A DNA stretch of 64,000 nt, from the NCBI GenBank assembly GCA_024635655.1, contig JAGXIL010000096.1:1-64000 (forward strand), in the 5' to 3' direction. The position numbers and the translations under genes were made by a program. The DNA comes from Gillisia sp. GTDB lineage: Bacteria; Bacteroidota; Bacteroidia; Flavobacteriales; Flavobacteriaceae. Below the pieces are notes generated by a model, which searched no databases, was not told the DNA's origin, and worked only from the letters and a program-made list of their open reading frames with translations. Of this stretch, positions 50,435 through 59,653 are shown one piece after another (the stretch's first letter is position 1; every line of letters starts with the position of its first letter).

Positions 50435-51566
50435 TCAGCGCCTCCTGATTTATTACCGGATTGGCATACATTAATAGGTAGCTGTTTACTTCAAGGGCAT
50501 TTTTAACGTTGATCCTTCGGGTAAGCCGCCGCTCAAATTGCCTTTTCTCTTTTAATGTGTAATGATCTGCATGTGCATCATCATTGTTTAATAGATCACA
50601 AGCTATAAAATTGGCAGGCCATAGTTTATAATTCTTATGGATCCTTGAATCGATATTAGTTGCCATAGCTTTGAGGAAATCATTGGTAGAAGATTCCTTC
50701 TTTTCAATATTTTCAAACCAATCCTGGGTGAGCACCTCTCCCGCTTCAATATGAATCCTGCCTTTATTACCCAAAGCACCTTTAAGTATGGAATTAAAAT
50801 CTTCATTGGCAGATTTCTTATACGTCTCCTCCATTCTTTTAGCCATAATTTCCGGCATTTTCAGAATATCGGTAGGATCAAATTCATAGGAAATAGCCAC
50901 AGGAACGATCTTTATTTTGGCAAAATATTCAGAGATACTTTGATCTCCCTTTGCCATAGCGAGCATTTTAAGTACTCCTTGCTGAGTGGTATCGTTGCCG
51001 TCCTTAGTGCGACCCTCTCTTTGTGCCATCCACACAGATCTGTTCTCTTCCAGCAACAGGTGCCTGATATATTCGGAAAGATTTTGCGAGCTTTGCAACA
51101 TTTCCCTTGGACCTAATCCCCGTTGGACCAGAAAATTCCTGTTAATTCGGCTAAGCAATAACAAGAATGGTTTTTGCACAAGATTATCTCCAATAGCAGA
51201 AGCTGTCATGATCAGGTCCTGCTCATACAACAAGCAATTCAGCAAACAGGTATCTAAAATAATATCCCGGTGGTTTGAGATATACATATAAGATTGATCT
51301 TTTGCAAGTTTATTAAATCCGCTGTAACTAAGCCCTTCAGAGCTTTTCTGAAGCACCCTCTGTACACTGCTATAGATGATCTTGCTTTGGAAATCCCTTA
51401 TTGAATGGCAGGTAGCAACAAGTTCTTCAATTTCTTTGTAGGATTTTTCCGGAAAAGAAAATTGAAGTAATGCTTTTACCATTGGGTGGTTCACGTATTG
51501 CTGAAGTGCAGGCTGCACCTCATCATCGTGATAGAATCTTATTTTTTCGAATTTTGACACAGGCAT
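50418..51566 (-). CDS. Glycerol-phosphate acyltransferase family protein (PlsB/PlsC-like)
   Basis: A 382-residue protein with a central acyltransferase domain. The catalytic HxxxxD-type block is ISNHRDIILDT near residue 93, and the substrate block is MAQREGRTKDGNDT near 183. AISYEFDPTD follows. It probably acylates (lyso)phosphatidate or a related lipid; a Bacteroidota-type glycerol acyltransferase. No transmembrane helix is strongly predicted. Coupled to ansA by overlap. Confidence 0.88.
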   Translation of the reverse strand: MPVSKFEKIRFYHDDEVQPALQQYVNHPMVKALLQFSFPEKSYKEIEELVATCHSIRDFQSKIIYSSVQRVLQKSSEGLSYSGFNKLAKDQSYMYISNHRDIILDTCLLNCLLYEQDLIMTASAIGDNLVQKPFLLLLSRINRNFLVQRGLGPREMLQSSQNLSEYIRHLLLEENRSVWMAQREGRTKDGNDTTQQGVLKMLAMAKGDQSISEYFAKIKIVPVAISYEFDPTDILKMPEIMAKRMEETYKKSANEDFNSILKGALGNKGRIHIEAGEVLTQDWFENIEKKESSTNDFLKAMATNIDSRIHKNYKLWPANFIACDLLNNDDAHADHYTLKEKRQFERRLTRRINVKNALEVNSYLLMYANPVINQEALNESKV

Positions 51567-51611
51567 ATTTATTGGCTTGACAAAAGAACAAAATTAAAAT
51601 TTAATACTTAA

Positions 51612-52379
51612 CTACACCTTAAATATATCCCGGGAGTTATTTGTAGTTATGGCCGCTATTTCTTCAAGGTCGAGGCGGTAAATTTCAGAGACTTTCCCGG
51701 CTATCATCTTTAAGTAGGAACTTTCATTTCTTTTTCCCCGGTAAGGTGTAGGGGCAAGATATGGCGAATCTGTTTCCAATACAATATTTTTAAGAGGGAT
51801 TTCCTCCAGGAACTTATCAAGTCCCCCGTTTTTAAAGGTAACTACTCCCCCTATTCCCAATTTCATATTATAGGATATTGCTGTTTTAGCCTGGGCATGG
51901 TCACCGGTAAAACAATGGAAAATCCCAAAAAGCTCATCGTCCATTTCAGATTGCAACACTTCAAAAACTTCATCAAAGGCATCTCGGCAGTGAATGATCA
52001 CGGGAAGCTTCTTCCTTTTGGCCAGCTGAATTTGATACTTAAAAGCCGCCTGCTGTTGTTTTAGTAAAGATTTGTCCCAAAAGAGATCAATCCCGGTTTC
52101 TCCTACTCCGTAAAAATCCCGTTTCTCAAATTGTTCCCGCACATGTTCAAGCTCCTCTTCATAATTTTCCTTTACAGAAGTTGGGTGCAAGCCCATCATT
52201 AAAAAAATATTTTTGGGAAAATCCTCTTCCAGCTCATACATTGCTTTGGTATGGGCAGAGTCTATAGCCGGAATAAAAAATCGTGTAATACCCAGCTCCA
52301 ATGCTCTTTGAAGAACCTCTTTACGATCCTTATCAAAATCTTTGCTATATAAATGGGTATGGGTGTCGGTTAATATCAT
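51612..52379 (-). CDS. tatD: TatD-family metal-dependent DNase
   Basis: Amidohydrolase-fold hydrolase of 255 residues. Metal ligands are in TDTHTHLYSKDFDKDR (N terminus), GETGIDLFWDKS, PVIIHCRDAF, HCFTGD and LETDSPYLAP. TatD proteins are 3'-5' exonucleases or deoxyribonucleases. A -10 element at 52385-52392 would start transcription almost at the ATG, so the message may be leaderless. Divergent from the retropepsin-like gene. Confidence 0.93.
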   Translation of the reverse strand: MILTDTHTHLYSKDFDKDRKEVLQRALELGITRFFIPAIDSAHTKAMYELEEDFPKNIFLMMGLHPTSVKENYEEELEHVREQFEKRDFYGVGETGIDLFWDKSLLKQQQAAFKYQIQLAKRKKLPVIIHCRDAFDEVFEVLQSEMDDELFGIFHCFTGDHAQAKTAISYNMKLGIGGVVTFKNGGLDKFLEEIPLKNIVLETDSPYLAPTPYRGKRNESSYLKMIAGKVSEIYRLDLEEIAAITTNNSRDIFKV

Positions 52380-52384
52380 AAATG

Positions 52385-52392
52385 CAAAAATA
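52385..52392 (-). promoter_or_regulatory. -10 element of tatD
   Basis: On the minus strand, TATTTTTG lies 5 bases before the ATG of tatD. Divergent to the plus-strand element at 52409-52416. Confidence 0.5.
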
Positions 52393-52408
52393 ATTTATTT
52401 TGAAGACC

Positions 52409-52416
52409 TATCTTTG
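52409..52416 (+). promoter_or_regulatory. -10 element of the retropepsin-like gene
   Basis: TATCTTTG matches TAnnTTTG, 16 bases before ATG 52433. Confidence 0.55.
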
Positions 52417-52432
52417 TCAAAAAAGAAAAAGA

Positions 52433-52870
52433 ATGGCGTCTTTAAAGAAACTATTGGAAGATAAAGGTTATCACCGCATAAAATTGAAATATACAGCTAC
52501 CAATCATTTTGAACTGGTGGCAAAGATAAATAAAATTGAAGGTAATTTTATTTTGGATACAGGAGCATCCAGTTCCTGCGTAGGTTTTGAAGCTGTTAAA
52601 CATTTTAACCTACTTGCTGAAGATAGCGAGATAAGGGCAGCCGGAGCGGGAGCAACGAATATGCTCACTCAAATTGCGCAGGAAAACAATATCGAGATCA
52701 AAAACTGGAAGAAGAAAAAAGTGGCACTGGTGCTTTTTGATCTTGCCCATGTTAATGAGGCTTTGGTTAACCATAAAGCTGAAAAAGTACATGGAATAAT
52801 TGGGGCAGATATTTTAAAAAAGGGAAAAGCTATAATTGACTATAAAAACAAGGCGCTTTACCTTAAATAA
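52433..52870 (+). CDS. Retropepsin-like aspartic protease domain protein
   Basis: A 145-residue soluble protein with one aspartic-protease monomer motif, FILDTGASSSCVGF near residues 38-51. The second half contains the beta-strand pattern HGIIGADILKKGKAIIDYKN, the usual GxDxL/ID end of clan AA proteins. Such small proteases act as dimers. ATG 52433 (MASLKKLLEDKG) is preferred; the frame is open further upstream across the promoter. Substrate unknown. Confidence 0.85.
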   Translation: MASLKKLLEDKGYHRIKLKYTATNHFELVAKINKIEGNFILDTGASSSCVGFEAVKHFNLLAEDSEIRAAGAGATNMLTQIAQENNIEIKNWKKKKVALVLFDLAHVNEALVNHKAEKVHGIIGADILKKGKAIIDYKNKALYLK

Positions 52871-52875
52871 CAAAA

Positions 52876-52896
52876 ATGGGGGAAAAACCCCCAGTT
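52876..52896 (+). terminator. Hairpin after the retropepsin-like gene
   Basis: TGGGGG and CCCCCA form a stem around an A-rich loop just after the stop codon. It is followed by GTTTATT, so the T-run is weak. Confidence 0.55.
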
Positions 52897-52916
52897 TATT
52901 GCGGGCTCAAATCTTC

Positions 52917-52924
52917 TATATTTG
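52917..52924 (+). promoter_or_regulatory. -10 element of the 36-residue microprotein
   Basis: TATATTTG matches TAnnTTTG and lies 20 bases before ATG 52945. TTG at 52899-52901 is a possible -33 element. Confidence 0.5.
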
Positions 52925-52944
52925 GTTAACAAAAATGAGAAGAT

Positions 52945-53055
52945 ATGGGATCCGAGATTAAAAACAGAGATGGTTTCACAATTATTATGAAGATCATGGC
53001 CGTCCTGGTTATTTTTATTCTCTCTTTAAATATCGTGACCCTGATATTATACTAA
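52945..53055 (+). CDS. Possible 36-residue single-pass membrane microprotein
   Basis: The short frame reads MGSEIKNRDGFTIIMK followed by a hydrophobic helix (IMAVLVIFILSLNIVTLIL) and ends LY-TAA. It has a charged N terminus and one transmembrane helix. It lies between a hairpin and a second terminator and has its own TATATTTG element, the layout of a small independent transcription unit. Without homologues this could be chance. No function assigned. Confidence 0.5.
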   Translation: MGSEIKNRDGFTIIMKIMAVLVIFILSLNIVTLILY

Positions 53056-53084
53056 GATTTATACCAAATTTAAAAGCCAAGCAT

Positions 53085-53121
53085 AAAAAAGGCAGCAATT
53101 TTCATTGCTGCCTTTATTGTT
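53085..53121. terminator. Terminator downstream of sucB
   Basis: AAAAAAGGCAGCAAT and ATTGCTGCCTTT form a strong stem around a TTTTC loop, with A-run and T-run on opposite sides. It serves sucB on the minus strand and probably the small plus-strand gene. Confidence 0.85.
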
Positions 53122-53139
53122 TTTCCTGAATATTTATTA

Positions 53140-54438
53140 TTAAAGCTCCAATGCTCTTTTTACATCATTGTCCATTAATAATTCTTCCGGGTTTTCAAGA
53201 GCCTCCTTAACTGCCACTAGAAATCCTACAGATTCTTTACCATCAATTACCCTGTGATCATACGATAATGCAACGAACATAATTGGCCGTATCTCCACAT
53301 GGCCATCTATTGCAACCGGACGATCTACAATGTTATGCATTCCTAAAATAGCACTCTGAGGAGGGTTAATAATAGGTGTAGACAACATAGAACCAAAGAC
53401 ACCACCGTTGGTAATGGTAAAAGTACCACCCGTCATTTCATCTACAGTGATCTGTCCGTCTCTCGCTTTTATAGCCAGACGTTTTACCTCATCCTCAACT
53501 CCTCTAAATCCCAGATTTTCTGCATTTCTAATTACCGGAACCATCAGGCCTTTTGGTCCTGATACTGCAATACTTATATCTTTATAATCAAATTTTACCT
53601 GATAGTCTCCGTCAATCATAGAATTCACATCGGGAAACAGATCTAAAGCTCTTACTATTGCCAAGGTAAAAAAGGACATAAAACCTAAACCGACTCCATG
53701 CCTGTCCTTAAACTCTTCTTTATATTGTTTTCTCAGGGAGAAGATAGCGGACATATCCACCTCGTTAAAGGTGGTAAGCATAGCCGTATCGTTTTTTACA
53801 TTTACCAAACGCTCTGCCACCCTGCGTCTGAGCATAGACATTTTTTTGCGATCTTCACCTCTTTTGCCACGGCCCGGAGTACCCATGGATGCTTTAGCCT
53901 GAACGGCATCTTCCTTGGTGATCCTTCCATCTCTTCCTGAACCGGAAACAGATTTTGAAGAAATTCCTTTTTCGTCAAGGATCTTTTTAGCTGCAGGAGA
54001 AGGTGTTCCGCTGGCATAGGTATCCTGCTTTTGCGAAGGGGTAGTAGATTTAGAAGGTTTTTCTTCTTCCGGCTCAGCCTTTTCGCTGTCCTCCTTCTGA
54101 GTTTCTTTGGCTCTTTCTTTAGAAAGATCAGCCTCTGAATCATCTACGGAACCTTCATCACCACTTGGATTTTCTGACTTCTCTCCGCCTCCAGGTTTTT
54201 TGGCATCAGTATCTATGAGGCAAACCACTTCCCCAACTGCTACAGCATCTCCTTCTTTGGCCTTCAAGGTTATAATTCCGCTTGCTTCTGCCGGAAGTTC
54301 TAATGTAGCTTTATCACTGTCTACTTCAGCAATTGCCTGATCTTTTTCTACATAATCCCCATCTTCTACCAGCCATTGTGCTATTTCAACTTCTGTGATG
54401 GATTCTCCGGGAGACGGAACTTTCATTTCTAAAGCCAT
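53140..54438 (-). CDS. sucB: 2-oxoglutarate dehydrogenase E2, dihydrolipoyl succinyltransferase
   Basis: E2 core of the 2-oxoglutarate dehydrogenase complex; 432 residues. The lipoyl domain carries the lipoyl-Lys in [10 protein letters not shown] (K43). A Ser/Glu/Lys-rich linker (about 85-140) and the peripheral-subunit-binding domain ([13 protein letters not shown]) follow. The catalytic domain ends in SYDHRVIDG (His about 395). It lies 74 bases downstream of sucA on the same strand. Transfers succinyl groups to CoA in the TCA cycle. Confidence 0.96.
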   Translation of the reverse strand: MALEMKVPSPGESITEVEIAQWLVEDGDYVEKDQAIAEVDSDKATLELPAEASGIITLKAKEGDAVAVGEVVCLIDTDAKKPGGGEKSENPSGDEGSVDDSEADLSKERAKETQKEDSEKAEPEEEKPSKSTTPSQKQDTYASGTPSPAAKKILDEKGISSKSVSGSGRDGRITKEDAVQAKASMGTPGRGKRGEDRKKMSMLRRRVAERLVNVKNDTAMLTTFNEVDMSAIFSLRKQYKEEFKDRHGVGLGFMSFFTLAIVRALDLFPDVNSMIDGDYQVKFDYKDISIAVSGPKGLMVPVIRNAENLGFRGVEDEVKRLAIKARDGQITVDEMTGGTFTITNGGVFGSMLSTPIINPPQSAILGMHNIVDRPVAIDGHVEIRPIMFVALSYDHRVIDGKESVGFLVAVKEALENPEELLMDNDVKRALEL

Positions 54439-54512
54439 GATCTTTTATGTTATTTTGGTTCTTTCTGCTATAGCAAAAAGAGGGTTATTTAAATTTATAT
54501 TTATTAAACTGA

Positions 54513-57275
54513 TTAAACCATTGTTTTATCAAATACACTTGCTATCACTTTTTCGTGTCGCTTTTTAAACCTTACTGCACTTCCGGCTGCAGGAGAACCA
54601 TAAAATCTTCTACTACAAACCCTGAAATTCTTTGCCTCTTCAAAATGCAGCAGCATGAAACTATATGCTCCCATGTTGCGAGGTTCTTCCTGTGCCCAAA
54701 CAATATCATCAGCCTTTTTGTATTTCGCCATGATCTCCTTCATCTTTTCTGCCGGTAAAGGGAATAATTGTTCAATCCTTACAAGGGCAACATCATCCCG
54801 CCCATTTTCCTCACGTTTCTCAAGAAGGTCATAATAGAATTTACCGGTGCAGAAAACCAGGGTTTTGATCTTTTTCACTTTTGCCTGGTCATCATCAAGA
54901 ACGGTTTGAAAGCTACCATTAGCAAATTCCTCCCTGGTAGAAACCACCTTGGAATGGCGTAGTAGACTTTTTGGAGTAAATATAATTAAAGGTTTTCTAA
55001 AATTAACCTTCATTTGGCGCCGTAATAAGTGGAACATATTGGCAGGAGTGGTAACATCTGCAACAAACATATTGTCTGTGGCACATAGTTGTAAGAATCG
55101 CTCCATTCTTCCTGAAGAATGTTCTGCACCCTGCCCCTCGTATCCGTGGGGCAAGAACATGACCAATCCATTCTGTAGTTTCCATTTATCTTCAGCTGCA
55201 GATATGTATTGATCAATCATGATCTGCGCTCCATTGACAAAATCCCCAAACTGGGCTTCCCATATAGTCAGGGTATTTGGACTGGCCATGGCATATCCAT
55301 AGTCAAAACCTACAACGGCATATTCTGACAGGAGAGAATTGAATACACAAAATTCTCCTTTTTTATCTGGAATATTATTATGTAAGATGATCTCTTCTTC
55401 GCTATCCTCTACTTTTACAATAGCGTGCCTGTGAGAAAAAGTACCTCTTTCACTGTCCTGCCCGCTCAGGCGTATATTAAAATCCTCTGTCATTAAACTC
55501 CCGTAAGCAAGATGTTCAGCCATTGCCCAATCCAGTTTATTGTCGTCAAAATACATAGTCCTGCGGCTCTCGATCAATTTGCTGATCTTACGTAGAAATT
55601 TTTTATCTTCAGGAAGCTTAGAGACCGCTTCTGCCACTTTATCAAGTTTTTCAAGAGGAAAGGTGGTATCTACCTCCTTCATCATTTCATTTTCCTGTAC
55701 ATTTTCAAATCCCTGCCACTCATCAGACATGAATGGGGTAACAGTAGTGGTTTCCGCCTTACGTGAATTTTCCAGTTCATCTTCAAGTTTGGCTTTGTAT
55801 TCCTCCTCAAGTTTGGCTGTAAATCCTTCTTCTATAATTCCTTCAGCAATTAATTTATCTGCATAAATATCCCGCGGATTTTTATGCTTAGCAATTGCCT
55901 TATATAGTTTTGGCTGGGTAAATCTCGGCTCATCTCCTTCATTATGCCCGTATTTCCTATACCCTAAAAGATCTATGAACACATCCCTTTTAAAGGTCAT
56001 TCTAAAATCAAGAGCAAAAAGTACTGCGTGTACAACAGCTTCAGCATCATCTGCATTTACATGTAGTACCGGCGAAAGGGTCACCTTTGCAACATCTGTA
56101 CAATAAGTAGAAGATCTCGCATCGAGGTAGTTTGTGGTAAAACCTACCTGGTTATTTACTACTATATGTATAGTCCCTCCGGTTTTGTATCCATCAAGCT
56201 GTGCCATTTGGACTACTTCGTATACCACACCCTGCCCGGCTATTGCTGCATCTCCGTGAACAATAATGGGAAGCACCTGAGAATTATTATCGGCATATCT
56301 GCGGTCTTGCTTGGCACGGGAAATTCCTTCAACTATAGGGCCTACTGTTTCCAGATGTGAAGGGTTAGGAGCTAAATTTATATTGATCTGTTTTCCGTTT
56401 CGGGTATCGCGACAGGCGGTCCAGCCCAGATGATATTTAACATCTCCGTCAAATATATCCTGCTCATAATCTTTTCCGTCAAATTCACTGAAAATATCCC
56501 TGGCATCTTTTCCAAAGATATTCGTAAGGGTATTCAACCTTCCCCTGTGGGCCATACCCATGACAAAATCTTTGACCCCAAGATCTGCTGCCTTTTCTAT
56601 AATGGCATCCAGTGCAGGGATCAGGCTTTCATTTCCTTCCAGAGAAAACCTCTTTTGTCCTACATATTTAGTGTGGAGAAAACTTTCAAAAGCAACAGCA
56701 TCATTTAATTTATTTAAAATATGCTTTTTCTCATCTTTATTAAAGCCGGGCTGATTGTCATTGATATTTAATTTCTTTTGGATCCATGCAATCTCTTCAG
56801 GTTTCCTGATAAACATGTATTCAATCCCAATAGACTGGCAGTAAATTTTTGATAAATGGTCTATAATATCCTTTAAGGATGCAGGTCCAATTCCCAGTAT
56901 CTCCCCCGCATTAAAAACGGTATCAAGATCACTTTGGTCTAAACCAAAATTCTCTATATCCAGGGTAGGAACATATTTTCTGCGATCGCGCACCGGGTTT
57001 GTTTGCGTAAACAAATGGCCTCTTGTGCGGTATCCTTCAATTAAATTTATAACCTTGAATTCCTTTTCAAGGTTCTGCATTTGTGGCTCACAGTATTCAG
57101 CGGGCACTTCGTCTACAGCTGAATTCGCTGTAGCAGTACCGTTTTGACCAAAATCAAATCCCTGGAAAAATGCTCTCCAGCTGGGTTCTACACTATCAGG
57201 GTTTTCTAAGTATTGGTCGTAAAGATCGGCAAAGTATGCAGTAGGTGCGGCGTTAAGAAATGAAAATCTATCCAT
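54513..57275 (-). CDS. sucA: 2-oxoglutarate dehydrogenase E1
   Basis: Thiamine-diphosphate-dependent E1 of the TCA-cycle 2-oxoglutarate dehydrogenase; 920 residues. FLNAAPTAYFADLYDQYLENP is the N-terminal region that contacts the complex. MGMAHRGRLNTLTNI is the conserved active-site segment near 240. GDAAIAGQGVVYE holds the ThDP-binding GDG-like motif. LPHGYEGQGAEHSSGR is in the second half and VWAQEEPRNMGAY near the end. A promoter element lies about 40 bases upstream. Confidence 0.97.
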   Translation of the reverse strand: MDRFSFLNAAPTAYFADLYDQYLENPDSVEPSWRAFFQGFDFGQNGTATANSAVDEVPAEYCEPQMQNLEKEFKVINLIEGYRTRGHLFTQTNPVRDRRKYVPTLDIENFGLDQSDLDTVFNAGEILGIGPASLKDIIDHLSKIYCQSIGIEYMFIRKPEEIAWIQKKLNINDNQPGFNKDEKKHILNKLNDAVAFESFLHTKYVGQKRFSLEGNESLIPALDAIIEKAADLGVKDFVMGMAHRGRLNTLTNIFGKDARDIFSEFDGKDYEQDIFDGDVKYHLGWTACRDTRNGKQININLAPNPSHLETVGPIVEGISRAKQDRRYADNNSQVLPIIVHGDAAIAGQGVVYEVVQMAQLDGYKTGGTIHIVVNNQVGFTTNYLDARSSTYCTDVAKVTLSPVLHVNADDAEAVVHAVLFALDFRMTFKRDVFIDLLGYRKYGHNEGDEPRFTQPKLYKAIAKHKNPRDIYADKLIAEGIIEEGFTAKLEEEYKAKLEDELENSRKAETTTVTPFMSDEWQGFENVQENEMMKEVDTTFPLEKLDKVAEAVSKLPEDKKFLRKISKLIESRRTMYFDDNKLDWAMAEHLAYGSLMTEDFNIRLSGQDSERGTFSHRHAIVKVEDSEEEIILHNNIPDKKGEFCVFNSLLSEYAVVGFDYGYAMASPNTLTIWEAQFGDFVNGAQIMIDQYISAAEDKWKLQNGLVMFLPHGYEGQGAEHSSGRMERFLQLCATDNMFVADVTTPANMFHLLRRQMKVNFRKPLIIFTPKSLLRHSKVVSTREEFANGSFQTVLDDDQAKVKKIKTLVFCTGKFYYDLLEKREENGRDDVALVRIEQLFPLPAEKMKEIMAKYKKADDIVWAQEEPRNMGAYSFMLLHFEEAKNFRVCSRRFYGSPAAGSAVRFKKRHEKVIASVFDKTMV

Positions 57276-57312
57276 AGTTGGAAACTAGTGTTTCTTTTAT
57301 TGTAAAACAATG

Positions 57313-57320
57313 CAAAAATA
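57313..57320 (-). promoter_or_regulatory. Probable -10 element of sucA-sucB
   Basis: On the minus strand, TATTTTTG matches TAnnTTTG and lies about 37 bases before the sucA start codon. Confidence 0.5.
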
Positions 57321-57386
57321 CAATTTTTTGGTTTTATAGCTTATAAGTATTCTTATATTTATACCTCCAATTATAAGAAGTTTAAC

Positions 57387-57938
57387 ATGAAAAAGGTTAA
57401 TGTTTTAGGTACTCTACCCCAGATCGTATGTTGTTTTCTAGTCATGGTTTTTAGTTTTAGCGCACAGGCTCAGCAAATAGGATCGCCCTTGGAACAATCA
57501 CCTCATCCTTTTTGGAGCAATGTGAGATTTGGAGGAAGTGTAGGCCTTGCATTTGGAAACGGGTATTTTAACGGAGCCCTCTCTCCATCTGCCGTTTATG
57601 ATTTTAACCGGGTTCTTTCTGCAGGGGTCACCTTAAGCGGTGCATATGCCAAACAAAATACATTTTCTGCGACAAGCCTTGGTGGCAGTATTATAAGCTT
57701 AATTAGACCAATTAAGGAAATCCAGCTATCCATGGAGTATGAGCAACTGAATATTAACAGGCGTTTTGAAATGGAGGGTGGGAATCTGCGCGACCAATAT
57801 TGGGTGCCGGCACTATTTTTGGGCATAGGTTACAACACAGGGCCCGTTGTCACAGGGGTAAGATACAACGTACTGCACGATAGTAACAGGAGCTTTTACA
57901 ACCAGGCTTTCATGCCTTTTGTGAGCGTGTATTTTTAA
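57387..57938 (+). CDS. Outer-membrane beta-barrel protein, sometimes labelled alpha-ketoglutarate decarboxylase
   Basis: A 183-residue protein with a signal peptide (ending about SAQAQ). Alternating beta-strands (FGGSVGLAFGNGYFNGALSPSAVYDF; AGVTLSGAYAKQN; PFVSVYF) are those of a small outer-membrane barrel. Proteins of this kind beside sucA are often called alpha-ketoglutarate decarboxylase in databases, but nothing in the sequence supports a decarboxylase. Divergent from sucA by 111 bases and convergent with the next gene, with a 4-base overlap. Confidence 0.85.
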   Translation: MKKVNVLGTLPQIVCCFLVMVFSFSAQAQQIGSPLEQSPHPFWSNVRFGGSVGLAFGNGYFNGALSPSAVYDFNRVLSAGVTLSGAYAKQNTFSATSLGGSIISLIRPIKEIQLSMEYEQLNINRRFEMEGGNLRDQYWVPALFLGIGYNTGPVVTGVRYNVLHDSNRSFYNQAFMPFVSVYF

Positions 57939-58909
57939 ACCTTCCTGTTGATAAGTGAAGTTCCAAAGCTATATAACAATGTCTTTTTGTCTTCAGGGAT
58001 CTCTAAATTTTTGAGTACCTCAAAGGCTTCATTCGTATATTTTTCAATCTCTTTCCTTGCCAATTCTGAAGCTCCGCTGGTTTCAAAAATATTCTTAACC
58101 GCTTCTATTTTTGCTGAAGATTCCCGTGGATTTATGGAATACAAATGTTCCAGTTGAAGAGCTTCTACAGCAGTCGCTTTTTTAAGAGCTGTTAGATACA
58201 AAAAGGTCTTTTTATTTTCAATGATGTCTCCACCAGATTGTTTTCCGAAAGTTTCAGGGTCACCAAAAGCATCCAGGTAATCATCCTGTAATTGAAAGGC
58301 TATACCCAACAGTCTCCCATATTCAAACAATGCCTTTTTACATTCCGGAGTAGTTTCAGCTATTATAGCGCCCATTTGCAGGGAAGCCCCTACTAATACT
58401 GCCGTTTTGTACTCGATCATCTTTAGATAATCGGCAATTTCTACATCGTCGCGGGATTCAAAGTCTATATCATATTGCTGACCTTCACATACCTGAATCG
58501 CAGTTTTGGTGAATAATTGCGCAAGTTCCTTAAATACCTTTCCGTCATAATTTTCAAAAAGCTGGTAAGCATTGATTAACATAGCATCCCCGGACAAGAT
58601 CCCGGTATTTAGATCCCAGCGCTCATGAACTGTTTCCTGACCCCTGCGCAAAGGAGCAGCATCCATGATATCATCATGCACCAGGGAGAAATTGTGAAAA
58701 ACTTCAATAGCAAGTGCCGCATCTAAGGCTTTTTCATAAGAGGTGTCAAAAATTTCTGCAGACATTAAAACAAGTACAGGCCGAAGACGTTTTCCTCCTA
58801 AATTTAAAATATAAGTAATGGGCTTGTATAAATTTACGGGCTCTTTGGTCTTTACTTTCTTTTCTAAATGCTCTAGAAAAGCATCTCTATACTGGCTAAT
58901 TGTAAGCAT
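57935..58909 (-). CDS. Polyprenyl diphosphate synthase
   Basis: Trans-prenyltransferase of 324 residues that elongates farnesyl or geranyl diphosphate. The first Asp-rich motif is LVHDDIMDAAPLRRG (DDxxD near 82-86), and the second is FQLQDDYLDAFGD near 211. GGKRLRPVLVLMSAE is the N-terminal substrate block. Chain length not determined; octaprenyl or geranylgeranyl diphosphate synthase are the likely roles (menaquinone side chain). Confidence 0.93.
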   Translation of the reverse strand: MLTISQYRDAFLEHLEKKVKTKEPVNLYKPITYILNLGGKRLRPVLVLMSAEIFDTSYEKALDAALAIEVFHNFSLVHDDIMDAAPLRRGQETVHERWDLNTGILSGDAMLINAYQLFENYDGKVFKELAQLFTKTAIQVCEGQQYDIDFESRDDVEIADYLKMIEYKTAVLVGASLQMGAIIAETTPECKKALFEYGRLLGIAFQLQDDYLDAFGDPETFGKQSGGDIIENKKTFLYLTALKKATAVEALQLEHLYSINPRESSAKIEAVKNIFETSGASELARKEIEKYTNEAFEVLKNLEIPEDKKTLLYSFGTSLINRKV

Positions 58910-59019
58910 TAACTGAATTTTCGGCTAAAATAGAGGAAATGAAATTATAAATAAATCCCCCTCAACAGATTTTTATAAATAATAATGGAAACTTTTTTAG
59001 TTTTTTAAGTTTCCTGACT

Positions 59020-59027
59020 TATCTTTG
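59020..59027 (+). promoter_or_regulatory. -10 element of the TetR efflux operon
   Basis: TATCTTTG matches TAnnTTTG, 20 bases before ATG 59048. Confidence 0.55.
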
Positions 59028-59047
59028 CAAGCTCAGAAAATTGCATA

Positions 59048-59650
59048 ATGAAACAGGAAATTATAGAAAATGCCGCAAATCTCTTCCTTACCCTGGGGTT
59101 TAAAAGCGTTACTATGGATGACATTGCCGGAAATATGGGAATTTCCAAGAAAACCATTTACGCTCACTTTCCCAATAAAAGCCAATTGGTGGAGTCTGTG
59201 ACCAAACATGTGATAAATGGTATAGATCAGGGAATAGAAGAGATAGTTAAACAAGATCTCAATTCTATAGAAGAAGTCTTTCAAATAGAGAGATTTGTTT
59301 TTTCTCTTTTAAAAGATGACAAATCCTCTCCCCAATTTCAGCTTCAAAAATATTATCCTAAGGTTTATAAAAAAATTCAACAACGCCATTTAGATATTAT
59401 CGAGGATTGTGTTTGCAAAAACCTTCAGAAAGGGATCGAGGGAGGAGTTTTTCGTCCTTCTATTGACGTTGAATTTATAAGTAAGATGAATTTTATTGGA
59501 ATGACAGGTGTGAAGGATAATGATATTTTTCCTGTAGATAAATATCAACCCCGGGAATTATCCAGAAAATATCTGGAATATCACCTGCGCGCAATTGTTA
59601 CTCCCAAAGGACTGGAAAAGCTGAATGAATTTTTAACTATTGAAGATTAG
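59048..59650 (+). CDS. TetR-family transcriptional regulator
   Basis: A 200-residue regulator with the N-terminal HTH (SVTMDDIAGNMGISKKTIYAHFPNKSQLVESV) and an alpha-helical C-terminal ligand-binding domain. It starts a four-gene efflux operon, 3 bases before the TolC gene, and presumably controls it by autorepression. The ligand is unknown. Confidence 0.94.
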   Translation: MKQEIIENAANLFLTLGFKSVTMDDIAGNMGISKKTIYAHFPNKSQLVESVTKHVINGIDQGIEEIVKQDLNSIEEVFQIERFVFSLLKDDKSSPQFQLQKYYPKVYKKIQQRHLDIIEDCVCKNLQKGIEGGVFRPSIDVEFISKMNFIGMTGVKDNDIFPVDKYQPRELSRKYLEYHLRAIVTPKGLEKLNEFLTIED

Positions 59651-59653
59651 AAT

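Noticed and set aside
52385-52416. Divergent -10 elements between tatD and the retropepsin-like gene as a regulated pair
   Set aside because: No shared operator is visible, and both elements are simple consensus matches. They are kept as separate promoter features only.
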